A stretch of 64,000 bases of DNA from Paenibacillus lacisoli (GTDB lineage Bacteria > Bacillota > Bacilli > Paenibacillales > Paenibacillaceae). The notes under the pieces are model-generated. The model worked only from the letters and a program-made list of their open reading frames with translations, searched no databases and was not told where the DNA came from. The stretch spans positions 1 through 64,000 of the forward strand of contig NZ_JAUQTB010000007.1 of the NCBI RefSeq assembly GCF_030580655.1. The letters run 5' to 3'. Made by a program: the position numbers and the translations under genes. How positions within the stretch are numbered: position 1 is the stretch's first letter; each line of letters starts with the position of its first letter. This document shows positions 45,765 to 54,587 of this stretch, piece after piece.

Positions 45765-46955
45765 TTAGTTCTGAAGCGCCTGCTCCAGATCCGCGATCAG
45801 ATCATCAATATCCTCAAGTCCTACCGAGAAACGGAGCAGCCCGTCACCAATACCGCGGGCATGCCGCACATCGGCCGGCATTGCCGCGTGTGACATCATC
45901 GTCGGATAGGATAAAATACTTTCTACGGCACCCAGGCTGACAGCCACAATCGGCAGACGAACCTTGCTCAAAACCTGCTTGGCCCGTTCTCCGGTGCCCA
46001 CATCAAATGATACGACGGCACCGTAGCCGCTGGACTGGCGTTCATGGATTTCACGGCCCGGGTGATTCTCCAGCCCCGGGTAATACACCTGCGCAATATC
46101 GCTCCGTTCGCTGAGCCACCGGGACAGCTTGCGTGCACTGATCTCACTGTGGGCCATACGGGCTTCCAGCGTCTTCATGCCCCGCATCAGAAGCCAGGAT
46201 TCCTGTGCCCCAAGCACGGTACCAAGGCCGTTCTGCAGCATCTTCAGCTGACGGCCCAGCTCTTCGGTCCGGGCCACGGCCAGTCCTGCCAACACATCGC
46301 TGTGCCCGCCCAGAAATTTTGTCGCGCTGTGAAGCACGATATCAACATCAAGCTCAATCGGGCGCTGATAGTACGGCGTCATGAAAGTGTTGTCCAGCAT
46401 GGTCAGCAGGTTGTTGTCCTTGGCCCAGGCTGTGACCGCGCCAATGTCCGTAATCTTAAGAGTCGGATTGGACGGTGTCTCCATAAATACCGCTTTCGTG
46501 TTGCTTTGCAGGGCCTGCTTAACCTGGTCTATATCTGTCATGTCCACAAAGGTGCTCTCGATGTTCATCCGGTTCAATATACTTGTCAGCAGACGATAGG
46601 TACCGCCGTAGACATCCTCTGTAACAATCACATGATCACCTGACGACAGCAGCATGAATGTACTGGATATGGCAGCCATCCCGGAAGCATAAGCAAACCC
46701 TCTCGCCCCGCCTTCCAGCAGAGCAATATAGTCTTCCAGTGCCTGCCGTGTCGGATTGCCGGAGCGGCTGTAATCATGCACAGGAGGATTATAGATATCG
46801 TGATGATGGAATGTAGACGCCTGGTAGATCGGCACACTGGAGGCACCTGTCGCTTCATCAATTTCTGCCCCAAAGTGAAGCAGCTTCGTTGCAAATTTCA
46901 GATCACGCTGATTGTGAGGCTGCTGTTCGCCAGCTCCTGTCTGCTGTCCGCTCAT
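45765..46955 (-). CDS. metC: Cystathionine beta-lyase (Cys/Met metabolism PLP enzyme)
   Basis: A 396-residue Cys/Met-metabolism PLP enzyme. The PLP lysine is in LHSATKFLGGHSDVLAG; other motifs are YSRSGNPTRQALE, YASGMAAISSTF and YPGLENHPGREIHERQ. It overlaps metI by 4 bp (ATGA) and follows it as in the B. subtilis metIC pair, so beta-lyase (cystathionine to homocysteine) is the likely role. An N-terminal extension of about 15 polar residues precedes the fold. Closely related lyases are hard to separate by sequence alone. Confidence 0.88.
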   Translation of the reverse strand: MSGQQTGAGEQQPHNQRDLKFATKLLHFGAEIDEATGASSVPIYQASTFHHHDIYNPPVHDYSRSGNPTRQALEDYIALLEGGARGFAYASGMAAISSTFMLLSSGDHVIVTEDVYGGTYRLLTSILNRMNIESTFVDMTDIDQVKQALQSNTKAVFMETPSNPTLKITDIGAVTAWAKDNNLLTMLDNTFMTPYYQRPIELDVDIVLHSATKFLGGHSDVLAGLAVARTEELGRQLKMLQNGLGTVLGAQESWLLMRGMKTLEARMAHSEISARKLSRWLSERSDIAQVYYPGLENHPGREIHERQSSGYGAVVSFDVGTGERAKQVLSKVRLPIVAVSLGAVESILSYPTMMSHAAMPADVRHARGIGDGLLRFSVGLEDIDDLIADLEQALQN

Positions 46956-48142
46956 ACGCTGCCGCCTCCCTCAATCTCAAGCCTTGCCGCTTCCAAAGCA
47001 GTACGCAGATCCTCAATGAGATCGTCCTTATGCTCAATCCCCACAGAGAAGCGGAGCAGACGGTCGTCGACGCCTATGGCGTCACGGATCTCCAGGGGGA
47101 TGTCCGCATGAGTCTGTACGGCAGGGTAGGTCATGAGTGACTCGACACCGCCCAGACTCTCGGCAAAAGCGATCAGCTTGATATGGCGGAGCAGCGGCTC
47201 TACGTAACGGGCATCCTTGACTTTAAATGAGAAAATTCCCGTATTCCCGCTGGACTGCCTGCGCTGGATGTCATAACCCGGATGGCCTTCAAGTCCCGGG
47301 CAGAAAACTTCGGCTACCGCCGGATGGCTCTGCAGATACGTAGCGATCTCTGTTGCATTATACTGATGCCGTTCCATCCGCAGCGCCAGCGTTTTCATCC
47401 CTTTCATCAGCTGGTAGCTGTCGCTTGGCGACAATACCGCACCAATGGAGTTATGCAGGAATCCGATTTCGGCCGAGAGTTCGGCACCTTTGGTTACGAT
47501 CAGACCTGCCAGCACGTCATTGTGACCGCCCAGATATTTGGTTGCACTGTGGACGACAATATCAGCGCCCAGCTCCAGCGGCCGCTGGAAGAACGGGGTC
47601 AGAAGCGTATTGTCTACGATGGTTAACAGCCCGTACTGCTGTGCCCAGCCAGCTACCGCTTCAATATCCGTAATCATCATCAGCGGGTTGGTCGGTGTCT
47701 CGATGAACACCGCTCTGGTATTGTCCTGTCTACACTTCTCGAGTGCTTCCAGATCATTGGTATCCACATAGGATGCCGTTACGCCGAAGCGTGACATAAT
47801 CTGCTCCAGCAGACGATAGGTCCCTCCATACAGATCCAGAGACACGATCAGATGATCTCCCTGACCAAATTTGGCGAATACCGTCTGGAGTGCTGCCATG
47901 CCTGAGCTGCAGGCAAAACCGGCATCTCCATTCTCCAGGGCTGCAGCGGCTTCTTCAAGCACCTTCCTTGTCGGATTCGTGGTGCGGATGTAGTCAAAGC
48001 CTGTGCTTTGCCCTAAGCGGGGATGGCGGAACGCTGTAGATTGATAGATTGGAAAATTGACCGCGCCGGTAGCCGGATCGTTCACCGATCCGATCTGTGC
48101 TAATTTACTCTCGATTCTGAAACTGGATTTTCCCTGCTCCAT
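46952..48142 (-). CDS. metI: Cystathionine gamma-synthase / O-acetylhomoserine thiolyase
   Basis: A 396-residue PLP enzyme strongly like B. subtilis MetI: KLAQIGSVNDPATGAVNFPI, STGFDYIRTTNPTRKVLEEA, the PLP lysine in VHSATKYLGGHNDVLAGL, and FAESLGGVESLMTYPAVQTH. It joins O-acetylhomoserine with cysteine or sulfide. It is the second gene of metA-metI-metC, 22 bp after metA and overlapping metC. Ribosome binding site AGGAGGA is strong. Expression should be controlled by the SAM-I leader upstream of metA. Confidence 0.93.
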   Translation of the reverse strand: MEQGKSSFRIESKLAQIGSVNDPATGAVNFPIYQSTAFRHPRLGQSTGFDYIRTTNPTRKVLEEAAAALENGDAGFACSSGMAALQTVFAKFGQGDHLIVSLDLYGGTYRLLEQIMSRFGVTASYVDTNDLEALEKCRQDNTRAVFIETPTNPLMMITDIEAVAGWAQQYGLLTIVDNTLLTPFFQRPLELGADIVVHSATKYLGGHNDVLAGLIVTKGAELSAEIGFLHNSIGAVLSPSDSYQLMKGMKTLALRMERHQYNATEIATYLQSHPAVAEVFCPGLEGHPGYDIQRRQSSGNTGIFSFKVKDARYVEPLLRHIKLIAFAESLGGVESLMTYPAVQTHADIPLEIRDAIGVDDRLLRFSVGIEHKDDLIEDLRTALEAARLEIEGGGSV

Positions 48143-48164
48143 GACTGTTTCCTCCTGTCAGCGA

Positions 48165-49082
48165 TTAGATAATATGGCCAAGATCATAGGGTGTTTCCTG
48201 ATACACATAATAGTTCAGCCAGTTGGCGAAGAGCAGATTGGCATGCGCCCTCCAGGTGGAAGGCGGCGTACGGGTTGGATCATCGTTGGGAAAGTAGTGC
48301 TTCGGCAGCTCTACATCCATCCCTTTCGCTTTATCGCGTTCATATTCCCACTTCAGGGACAACGGGTCATATTCAGCATGTCCGGTGACAAAAATCTGCT
48401 TGCCGTCTTCGGTGGCCACCAGGAAAACGCCGGCTTCTTCTGATTCTGCAAGAATTTCAAGTCCGGAGATCCCTTCCACATCTTCACGGCGGATTTCTGT
48501 ATGACGGGAGTGAGGAGCATGGAAAAGTTCATCAAAACCACGCATCAGCTTAACGTGCGGGCGGTTAACGGTATGACTGAAGACACCGAAACATTTGCTG
48601 TCCAGTCCATATTTAGGAACGTTGAAATGGTGGTACAGCCCCGCTTGGGAAGCCCAACAGATATGCATAGTCGAAGTGACATTATGTTTGGTCCATTCAA
48701 AGATTTCCTGAATCTCATCCCAGTAGGTGACGTCCTCAAAGTCCAGCTGTTCCACAGGAGCGCCAGTAATGATCATACCGTCAAAACGGAGATGGCGTAT
48801 CTCATCGAACGTCTTGTAGAACATCTTGAGATATTCCTGCGAAGTATTCTTCGGTGTATGGGACTGTGGATGGACGAGCACAATATCGACCTGTAGAGGG
48901 GTATTGCCTACCAGACGAAGCAATTGTGTCTCGGTCGTCTCCTTCGTCGGCATCAGGTTCAGGATCGCAATGCGAAGCGGGCGGATATCCTGCTCGTAAG
49001 CCCGGCTTTCATCCATGACAAAAATATTTTCCCCTGTCAGCACCTCTTTGGCTGGCAATGTATCGGGAATCTTGATTGGCAT
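48165..49082 (-). CDS. metA: Homoserine O-acetyltransferase (MetA family)
   Basis: A 305-residue MetA. The catalytic Cys142 ([14 protein letters not shown]), His235 and Glu237 (VTGHAEYDP) are all in place. Residue 111 is Glu ([12 protein letters not shown]). In this family Glu111 marks use of acetyl-CoA and Gly111 of succinyl-CoA, so the product should be O-acetylhomoserine in spite of the usual succinyltransferase label. First gene of the methionine operon, under a SAM-I riboswitch. Confidence 0.94.
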   Translation of the reverse strand: MPIKIPDTLPAKEVLTGENIFVMDESRAYEQDIRPLRIAILNLMPTKETTETQLLRLVGNTPLQVDIVLVHPQSHTPKNTSQEYLKMFYKTFDEIRHLRFDGMIITGAPVEQLDFEDVTYWDEIQEIFEWTKHNVTSTMHICWASQAGLYHHFNVPKYGLDSKCFGVFSHTVNRPHVKLMRGFDELFHAPHSRHTEIRREDVEGISGLEILAESEEAGVFLVATEDGKQIFVTGHAEYDPLSLKWEYERDKAKGMDVELPKHYFPNDDPTRTPPSTWRAHANLLFANWLNYYVYQETPYDLGHII

Positions 49083-49157
49083 TTACCTTTCACTCCATTT
49101 CATGATGAATAGTAAATCTGGTTCATTGCGTGTCGGAGCTGGATGACCGGGCATAAA

Positions 49158-49346
49158 GAAATGACCTTCCTCAATTGAGAAAGGTCATATATTACGTATC
49201 TATATGCGCCTCTCTCATCTCCCGGATCATGAATCTGCGGCTCCTCGCCTCAGATCATGATTCTGCAAGAATTAGCACCGTGCGACGTATCGCCGGTTGC
49301 CGGGTTTCATCGGGCCAGTCCCTCCACCTACTCTTGATAAGATTTC
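49158..49346 (-). promoter_or_regulatory. SAM-I (S-box) riboswitch of metA-metI-metC
   Basis: The minus strand reads CTTATCAAGAGTAGGTGGAG, then GGGACTGGCCCGATGAAACC and CGGCAACC, all S-box signatures. The expression platform ends in a terminator stem ATGACCTTTCTCAA / TTGAGGAAGGTCAT (49161-49188) before TTTCTTT. Binding of SAM should stop transcription of the methionine operon. Confidence 0.96.
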
Positions 49347-49490
49347 GCTTATTCATATTTGGTTTTGAGCACGCTGCATCATTCGGCATCTTCGCTTCTG
49401 GGTACAATATATAGATGGATTCAAAGATCTGGGTCTATATATATGCTCATTCGAAGCTTGACATCTGAATAAATATGCACAACCTGCTGG

Positions 49491-49507
49491 TTACAAATGA
49501 TTTGTAA
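49491..49507. promoter_or_regulatory. Perfect 8-1-8 palindrome between metA and corA
   Basis: TTACAAATGATTTGTAA is an exact inverted repeat with a one-base centre, in the 290-bp divergent region between the SAM riboswitch and the corA promoter. The shape resembles Fur/PerR/Zur-family boxes, but the sequence is not a standard box. The cognate regulator is unknown. Confidence 0.4.
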
Positions 49508-49629
49508 TTACTTTAATTCATAATCATGATAGGCGTCAAGATATCGCGTGCAAATTTTATTGAATACATACACCTTTTCCGGGTCCCTTACGTATGGTGA
49601 ACAGAGGCTTGAAGAGGGATTTTTTGTCC

Positions 49630-49658
49630 TTGAAAGGCTGGAAACACAGCGGTATACT
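49630..49658 (+). promoter_or_regulatory. Sigma-A promoter of the corA leader
   Basis: TTGAAA (49630-49635), a 17-bp spacer and TATACT (49653-49658) on the plus strand, giving a transcript that starts about 305 nt before the corA start codon. Confidence 0.75.
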
Positions 49659-49664
49659 AGACAA

Positions 49665-49970
49665 GTGCTGTTTGGGGTTATCCCTTGCAGGACATAGTAT
49701 TTCCCGAGCTGTGAGGTATGCGGCATTAAGCCGTCGCCACACAGTATCCAACCCTGGAGAGGTGAACCAGAATGGAAGGCGACCCGAGTCCGAGTAGGCA
49801 GTGGTACGTGAATAATCGCATAGAATGGACTTCGGCCAGCCAGCAGACCATCTGGTAATATAGACAGATTCCTGGTGAATTGCACCCGTCAGCCGAAGTC
49901 CAGCTTCTTATGCGACCGCATTATTGAAACCTCTGATCCCTGGCGGATGAGAGCATAAGGAGTGGGACAT
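49665..49970 (+). ncRNA. Long structured 5' leader of corA, family not recognised
   Basis: The predicted leader has strong pairing. A near-continuous stem of about 19 bp joins GCATAGAATGGACTTCGGC (49818-49836) with GCCGAAGTCC...TTCTTATGC (49892-49913). It encloses small hairpins such as GGTGAATTGCACC. An upstream nested helix is GTCGCC/GGCGAC around TCCA/TGGA and CTGG/CCAG. The sequence does not show the M-box, NiCo or other riboswitch signatures that I know. No T-rich terminator is seen, so control could be at translation. It could also be a separate small RNA. Confidence 0.45.
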
Positions 49971-50906
49971 ATGAAAATTCGGTTGGTGAACAACGGAGTG
50001 TTTACGCCGGTCGATGACATCGAACAGGCACTGACTGCACCCCTTGAGGGATTTTATTGGATTGATGCTGACGTGGAGGACCTGGCGGTATTGCAGCCGT
50101 TGTTTTCCCTGCATGATCTGGCTGTAGAGGATTGTCTCAGTGATGAAGAACAGCGCCCGAAGATTGAAATTTACGAGAGCCATTATTTTATTGTTGTGAA
50201 CAGCATCCGTTTTGACGATGAAGAAATTTTTCTGCGTGCACTGAATATCTTCCTGGGACGGCACTTTATCATTACGGTAACCAAACAGAAAATTAACGAG
50301 CTGCGCATGCTGAAGCCGATTCTGTGGGAGCAGGAGGTCAGCCAGCCTGACCGGCTCATGTATTTGCTAATTGACTTGATTGTCGACAACTACTTCCTGG
50401 TCGGTGACCGGATTGAAATCCGCATTGAGAAACTTGAAGAAGACATTCTGATGCATACGAAGAAGTCTCATCTGAACGAGATCATTGGTCTGCGAAGCGA
50501 GATTTTATGGCTGAAGAAGATGCTGGGGCCGCAGAAGGAAGTTATTAATACGCTGAACAAAAAAGACCTGCGCCTTATTGATGACCAGCTCCAGAAATAT
50601 TTTAGCGACGTTTATGAAAATGCAGTAAAAATTGCTGAAACCTTTGACACTTACCGCGATCTGATGGGCAACTTGCGCGAGGCCTACCAATCCAGTATTG
50701 CCAACCGTGCGAATGAGATCATGCGTGTATTTACGGCCATAACGACTGTCTTCATGCCGTTGACCGTGATCACAGGTATTTATGGAATGAACTTCGACCA
50801 TATGCCTGAGCTGCACACCCGGTATGGTTATTTCTTCGTCATTGGCGTCATGGTGACATTAGGGTTGACGATGTTTTATATTTTCCGCAAAAAAGACTGG
50901 ATCTGA
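49971..50906 (+). CDS. corA: CorA-type magnesium/divalent cation transporter
   Basis: A 311-residue CorA family channel. The N-terminal cytoplasmic funnel domain and long coiled-coil helix lead to two C-terminal membrane helices. The signature is TGIYGMNFDHMPEL (GMN pore motif at the end of TM1), followed by YFFVIGVMVTLGLTMFYIF and a basic tail (RKKDW). It imports Mg2+ and possibly other divalent ions. ATG at 49971 has AAGGAG 8 nt upstream; the GTG at 49962 lies within that site. It has a long structured leader and a strong terminator. Confidence 0.95.
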   Translation: MKIRLVNNGVFTPVDDIEQALTAPLEGFYWIDADVEDLAVLQPLFSLHDLAVEDCLSDEEQRPKIEIYESHYFIVVNSIRFDDEEIFLRALNIFLGRHFIITVTKQKINELRMLKPILWEQEVSQPDRLMYLLIDLIVDNYFLVGDRIEIRIEKLEEDILMHTKKSHLNEIIGLRSEILWLKKMLGPQKEVINTLNKKDLRLIDDQLQKYFSDVYENAVKIAETFDTYRDLMGNLREAYQSSIANRANEIMRVFTAITTVFMPLTVITGIYGMNFDHMPELHTRYGYFFVIGVMVTLGLTMFYIFRKKDWI

Positions 50907-50930
50907 ACGTTTACCTCAGCTCCGTATTCA

Positions 50931-50969
50931 TAAAGCGGTGGTATCTCAAAAAGAGATGCCACCGCTTTT
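50931..50969. terminator. Bidirectional terminator between corA and the HRDC gene
   Basis: Stem AAAGCGGTGGTATCTC / GAGATGCCACCGCTTT (one G-T pair) with a short A-rich loop and T-run; works for corA and, weaker, for the convergent gene. Confidence 0.85.
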
Positions 50970-51042
50970 GTGTATGCAATGATCTGGATCTCAAGGTAAT
51001 TTCATCCGCGATTCCTTCTCATTCCAAAGATTAGGATCAAGC

Positions 51043-52062
51043 TCAACCTGCGTCTGCTTTCGCTTCTTCTCGCCGGCGATAACGGATCCGGACCAACCGC
51101 AAACGTTCATACCGTTCATCCAGACCTCCGCTGACATGGCTTTCCTCTCCGTACACACGCTGCATCACTGGTTTCAGAAAGGTATCCCCCAGCTCGTCGT
51201 ATGCACTCCAAATGGCCAGCAGCTCCTGTTCCGGTACCGCGGTCAGTTCCCGTTCCAGCAGAGGATCGGTATTGCCGCCCTCCTTCTCAATCTGTTCAAG
51301 CATCTCTACGAGCTCCCGTCTTACTACGCCGGATTCACTGCTGATGTCATCCAGGTTTAGACCGCGCTCCATTCCATGGAGCACAATCTCGCGCTGCCTG
51401 AACCGCTCCAGATCCTGCTTATACTTCTGCTCCTGCTGTCTGAAATTCCACTGCTGGTACTCCTCCTCCCCCAGCCTTTCCTCTACCCAATCCAGCGGAA
51501 AGCTGTGATTTCGTTCCACAGCAGAGGTAATGGTCAGCAGTTCCTCCCCATAGACAGATGCCTTATGATTCCCCATACCCGGAAGCTGCAGCAGCTCTTC
51601 GACGGTCTGAGGCAGAAAGACACTGAGCAGGCGCAGCAGCCGGTTGCTAGCTACCAGATACGGTGCCTTATGAATGGATGCGGCCTTTCTGCGTCTCCAT
51701 GCGGTTAATTCCGTGTACACTTCGTCATGCGGATGAAGATCACTATAGCAGTGAAGCCTCTGAACGGTCTGATTGCGGCTTCGCTGTTCCAGTCCTTCGT
51801 GGAGAAATCCATCGATTAGCGGCCGGTAGCCTTCTGTCAGCTTCTCGGCAAGCTTATGGCGGTAGATAAAGAGCAGCTCATTCCAGGATCCGCCCTCACA
51901 CCAGTGTTCCTCCGCCAACTGGGCGGAATCATCCATTTCGGCTGCTTCCATGTTCCACCCCAGACTCCAGGTGCCTTCTTCCTCTCCAATCCATACCTGG
52001 GCTGTCTCCACCCGGCCTGATGAAACGGTTCTCGACAGACAGTTCATAAACACGATCTGCAT
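51043..52062 (-). CDS. Stand-alone HRDC-domain protein
   Basis: A 339-residue protein. An HRDC nucleic-acid-binding domain sits at about residues 112-185 (VYTELTAWRRRKAASIHKAP, then LPQTVEELLQLPGMGNHKA). It is followed by a charged coiled coil (EYQQWNFRQQEQKYKQDLER) and a helical C-terminal region that may hold a helix-turn-helix (GLNLDDISSESGVVRRELVEM). No helicase or RNase D nuclease domain is present. The N-terminal 100 residues are unrecognised. Good AGGAGG-type site (GGGAGGA). Function unknown; DNA or RNA metabolism is inferred from HRDC only. Confidence 0.8.
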   Translation of the reverse strand: MQIVFMNCLSRTVSSGRVETAQVWIGEEEGTWSLGWNMEAAEMDDSAQLAEEHWCEGGSWNELLFIYRHKLAEKLTEGYRPLIDGFLHEGLEQRSRNQTVQRLHCYSDLHPHDEVYTELTAWRRRKAASIHKAPYLVASNRLLRLLSVFLPQTVEELLQLPGMGNHKASVYGEELLTITSAVERNHSFPLDWVEERLGEEEYQQWNFRQQEQKYKQDLERFRQREIVLHGMERGLNLDDISSESGVVRRELVEMLEQIEKEGGNTDPLLERELTAVPEQELLAIWSAYDELGDTFLKPVMQRVYGEESHVSGGLDERYERLRLVRIRYRRREEAKADAG

Positions 52063-52104
52063 GGGTCATCCTCCCGACATTTCATATACAGGTTACCGGG
52101 ACAA

Positions 52105-52143
52105 CAAAAAGCACCTCTTCTACGAGTGGTAGAAGAGGTGCTT
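52105..52143 (-). terminator. Terminator of the fructokinase gene
   Basis: Stem AAGCACCTCTTCTA / TAGAAGAGGTGCTT with a 7-nt loop and TTTTTGTTG on the minus strand. Confidence 0.88.
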
Positions 52144-52207
52144 CTCTCTTTGGCCGAGCTATCCTGTTGGCACCATAATACCTAATTTTGGAAAACTAGT
52201 CAACCCA

Positions 52208-53083
52208 TTATTTCAATGCCAGATTCGCGAGCGCAAGCGCACCGCTCAATCCCGCATTGTCACCCAATGCCGGCGGCACGATATACTCCTGGATATCACC
52301 CAAAAGAGAACGGTGCTGAACATAACCGTTTAACTGCTGCTGCAGCTTGGTACGGATTAGCGGGAAGAGCTGGGACTGCTTCATTACGCCGCCGCCCATG
52401 ACAATTTTCTGAGGGGACAGGATCAGCACATAGCTCATCAGCGCCTGCGCCAGATAATGTGCCTCCATCTCCCACGCCGGATGGTCAGGTCCCAGTTCAG
52501 CTCCCGCCTTGTTCCAGCGCTGATGGATGGCCGGTCCTGCAGCCAGTCCTTCCAGGCAGTCGCCGTGATAGGGGCAGAAACCGGCAAAGTGATCATCCTG
52601 ATGGCGGCGGACCAGAATATGTCCCATCTCCGGATGGGACAGCCCGTGCAGCAGCCTGCCGCCCACAACTGCCCCGGCACCAACGCCGGTTCCAACGGTA
52701 ATGTACAAACAGCTGTCCAGCCCCTGTGCCGCTCCCCAGGTATACTCCCCAAGCGCGGCGCCGTTCACATCGGTATCAAAGGTCGTCGGTACATCAAAGT
52801 GCTCCTTCAGCTTGCCGATCAGGTTGTACTGTGCCCAATGCGGCTTAGGGGTTGAAGTAATATAGCCGTATGTATCGCTGCCGACAATCGGATCGATGGG
52901 CCCGAAAGAGCCTACGCCCAAGGCCTCCACTTTTTTGTCCGAGAAATACTTTATGACCTGCTCCATCGTCTCCTGCGGTGTCGTCGTTGGAAAGCTGATA
53001 CGATCATGCACATTCCCCTGTTCGTCGCCTGTACCGCATACAAACTTAGTGCCGCCAGCCTCAATTGCTCCCAAAATAGCCAT
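52208..53083 (-). CDS. ROK-family fructokinase
   Basis: A 291-residue sugar kinase of the ROK family, like B. subtilis YdhR/GmuE fructokinase. The phosphate loop is GAIEAGGTKFVCG, the sugar/ATP motifs are GSFGPID, TFDTDVNGAALGE and TVGTGVGAGAV, and the zinc-binding motif is HPEMGHI...CPYHGDCLEGLAAG. It phosphorylates fructose (or a related hexose) to the 6-phosphate. Alone, without sugar transport genes nearby. Confidence 0.92.
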   Translation of the reverse strand: MAILGAIEAGGTKFVCGTGDEQGNVHDRISFPTTTPQETMEQVIKYFSDKKVEALGVGSFGPIDPIVGSDTYGYITSTPKPHWAQYNLIGKLKEHFDVPTTFDTDVNGAALGEYTWGAAQGLDSCLYITVGTGVGAGAVVGGRLLHGLSHPEMGHILVRRHQDDHFAGFCPYHGDCLEGLAAGPAIHQRWNKAGAELGPDHPAWEMEAHYLAQALMSYVLILSPQKIVMGGGVMKQSQLFPLIRTKLQQQLNGYVQHRSLLGDIQEYIVPPALGDNAGLSGALALANLALK

Positions 53084-53187
53084 CTCTGCTGCTTCGCCTC
53101 CTATAGGTCTTCCCCATCTGTTATTTCTTCATTTCTTCTTGTCGCTGCGTCACATCCACCATCAACAGCAGTCCGTTATCACTGCAC

Positions 53188-53868
53188 TTAATCCGCCAGC
53201 GTCTCCAGGCTGTCCAGTCTCTTCTGCAGCTGCTGCTTCCATGACACAGACAAAGCTTGTATACCAAGCAGCTGCCGGATTGCTTCCGCATCCTGCTTGC
53301 GGTGATACATGATCCGATTTGCCTGCATGACCGTCATGCTGTCCTCAGGCCGCTCCAAGAGAACGAGCTCACAGCCGGACTGGAAGGTCCCTGCTTCGAG
53401 CACTCTATAATAATACCCTGTATACCCGCTCTGCTGAAACAGGACAGGCAGCTCTTTGAAATTATAGCGTACCCCAAGTTTGAAGCACGGCTGTCTTGGC
53501 TGGCTGAGCTGAACGATAGCGCTTCCCAGACGGTAAACGTCCCCAATACAGACCTGTTCCTCATCCAAACCGCTGACGGTCAAATTCTCGCCAAAAGCGC
53601 CTGCATCAAGTTCACGCGCAAGCCTCTCCTCATAAAAGGCATATCTGGATCTGTCGTAGACACACAGTGCCTTATCAGGCCCTCCGTGGTTCTTCAGATC
53701 AGCTTGACCGTCTCCGGCCAGTCCTTCCAGGGACAATGTCTGCTCGCCTTCAACCGGCCTCTTGATGATTCCCGTCTCAAAAGTGTGGCTTCCGTTCATC
53801 ATACTCTGCGGCATACCTGCATTGACCGACAGGACCTGAGTTACGCCGGATTCGTATACTGCTTTCAT
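53188..53868 (-). CDS. MOSC-domain protein (YiiM-like)
   Basis: A 226-residue protein with a MOSC domain (about 45-165), including GLAGDGQADLKNHGGPDKAL, FGENLTVSGLDEEQVCIGDV and the conserved Cys in QPRQPCFKLG, followed by a C-terminal 3-alpha region. MOSC proteins bind molybdenum cofactor. YiiM in E. coli reduces N-hydroxylated bases. It lies 35 bp after modB, so it is probably co-transcribed with modA-modB, linking molybdate uptake to a molybdoprotein. Confidence 0.9.
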   Translation of the reverse strand: MKAVYESGVTQVLSVNAGMPQSMMNGSHTFETGIIKRPVEGEQTLSLEGLAGDGQADLKNHGGPDKALCVYDRSRYAFYEERLARELDAGAFGENLTVSGLDEEQVCIGDVYRLGSAIVQLSQPRQPCFKLGVRYNFKELPVLFQQSGYTGYYYRVLEAGTFQSGCELVLLERPEDSMTVMQANRIMYHRKQDAEAIRQLLGIQALSVSWKQQLQKRLDSLETLAD

Positions 53869-53903
53869 TAAGAGTCTCCTTCCGATTCATGAATGGAGCC
53901 GTT

Positions 53904-54587
53904 CTACCGGGACTTCCTTCCGCTGCCCGTAAACAGCATTAGCAGGAAGGAGAACACAACGATGATGCCCGCCCATGCCCAGGCCATTTGGTTATTGCCG
54001 GAATCTACCGCAACATAGATGGCAGTCGGAAGCGTCTGTGTCCTTCCCGGAATGTTGCCAGCGAGCATCAATGTCGCCCCAAACTCCCCGATCGCACGGG
54101 CAAATCCGAGAATAAAGGCGGCCCGCAGACTCCGCACCGTCAACGGGAGCAGAATGTGCCGCAGGATCTGAAATTCACTTGCACCCATCGATCTTGCTGA
54201 TGCCGGCAGATCTTCTTCAACGGATAGAAATCCCGATTTAGCTGTCTGATAAACTAATGGGAAGGCCACCACCACCGCTGCAATGACGGTCGCCCCCCAG
54301 CTGAACACAATCGGCTGACTCCCGAGCTCCTCCAGATAGCGCCCTACCCAGCTTCGTCGCCCAAGCAGCATTAGCAGAATAAAACCGACGACGGTCGGCG
54401 GCAGTACCAGAGGCAGCATGATGAACGTCTCTATCCATATCTTCCCCGGAAATTTACGGAAGGTCAATCCCCATGCGGCCAAAATCCCCAGATTAAACAC
54501 AATTACGCTGGAGACGAATGCCGTTTTGAGCGATATCCATACCGGCTCCCAGAACATCTCCTGCTGGAGTTGTGCCAGTCCGACCAT
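53904..54587 (-). CDS. modB: Molybdate ABC transporter permease ModB
   Basis: A 227-residue ABC permease with five to six membrane helices and the conserved EAA loop (ARSMGASEFQILRHILLPLT, then GFARAIGEFGATLMLAGNIPG). These match ModB. The ATG at 54587 shares its A with the modA stop (TGATG), so translation is coupled; a TTG one codon earlier is less likely. No ATPase (modC) gene follows, so the energising subunit must be encoded elsewhere. Confidence 0.93.
   Translation of the reverse strand: MVGLAQLQQEMFWEPVWISLKTAFVSSVIVFNLGILAAWGLTFRKFPGKIWIETFIMLPLVLPPTVVGFILLMLLGRRSWVGRYLEELGSQPIVFSWGATVIAAVVVAFPLVYQTAKSGFLSVEEDLPASARSMGASEFQILRHILLPLTVRSLRAAFILGFARAIGEFGATLMLAGNIPGRTQTLPTAIYVAVDSGNNQMAWAWAGIIVVFSFLLMLFTGSGRKSR

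Noticed and set aside
49508..49885. A 125-codon minus-strand frame within the corA leader
   Set aside because: No ribosome binding site or known domain; the same bases form strong RNA stems on the plus strand, which explains the sequence better.
49665..49970. M-box, cobalamin or NiCo riboswitch before corA
   Set aside because: AGCCAGCAGACC looked briefly like a cobalamin element and the gene context suggested an M-box, but the other conserved blocks of those families are not present in order.
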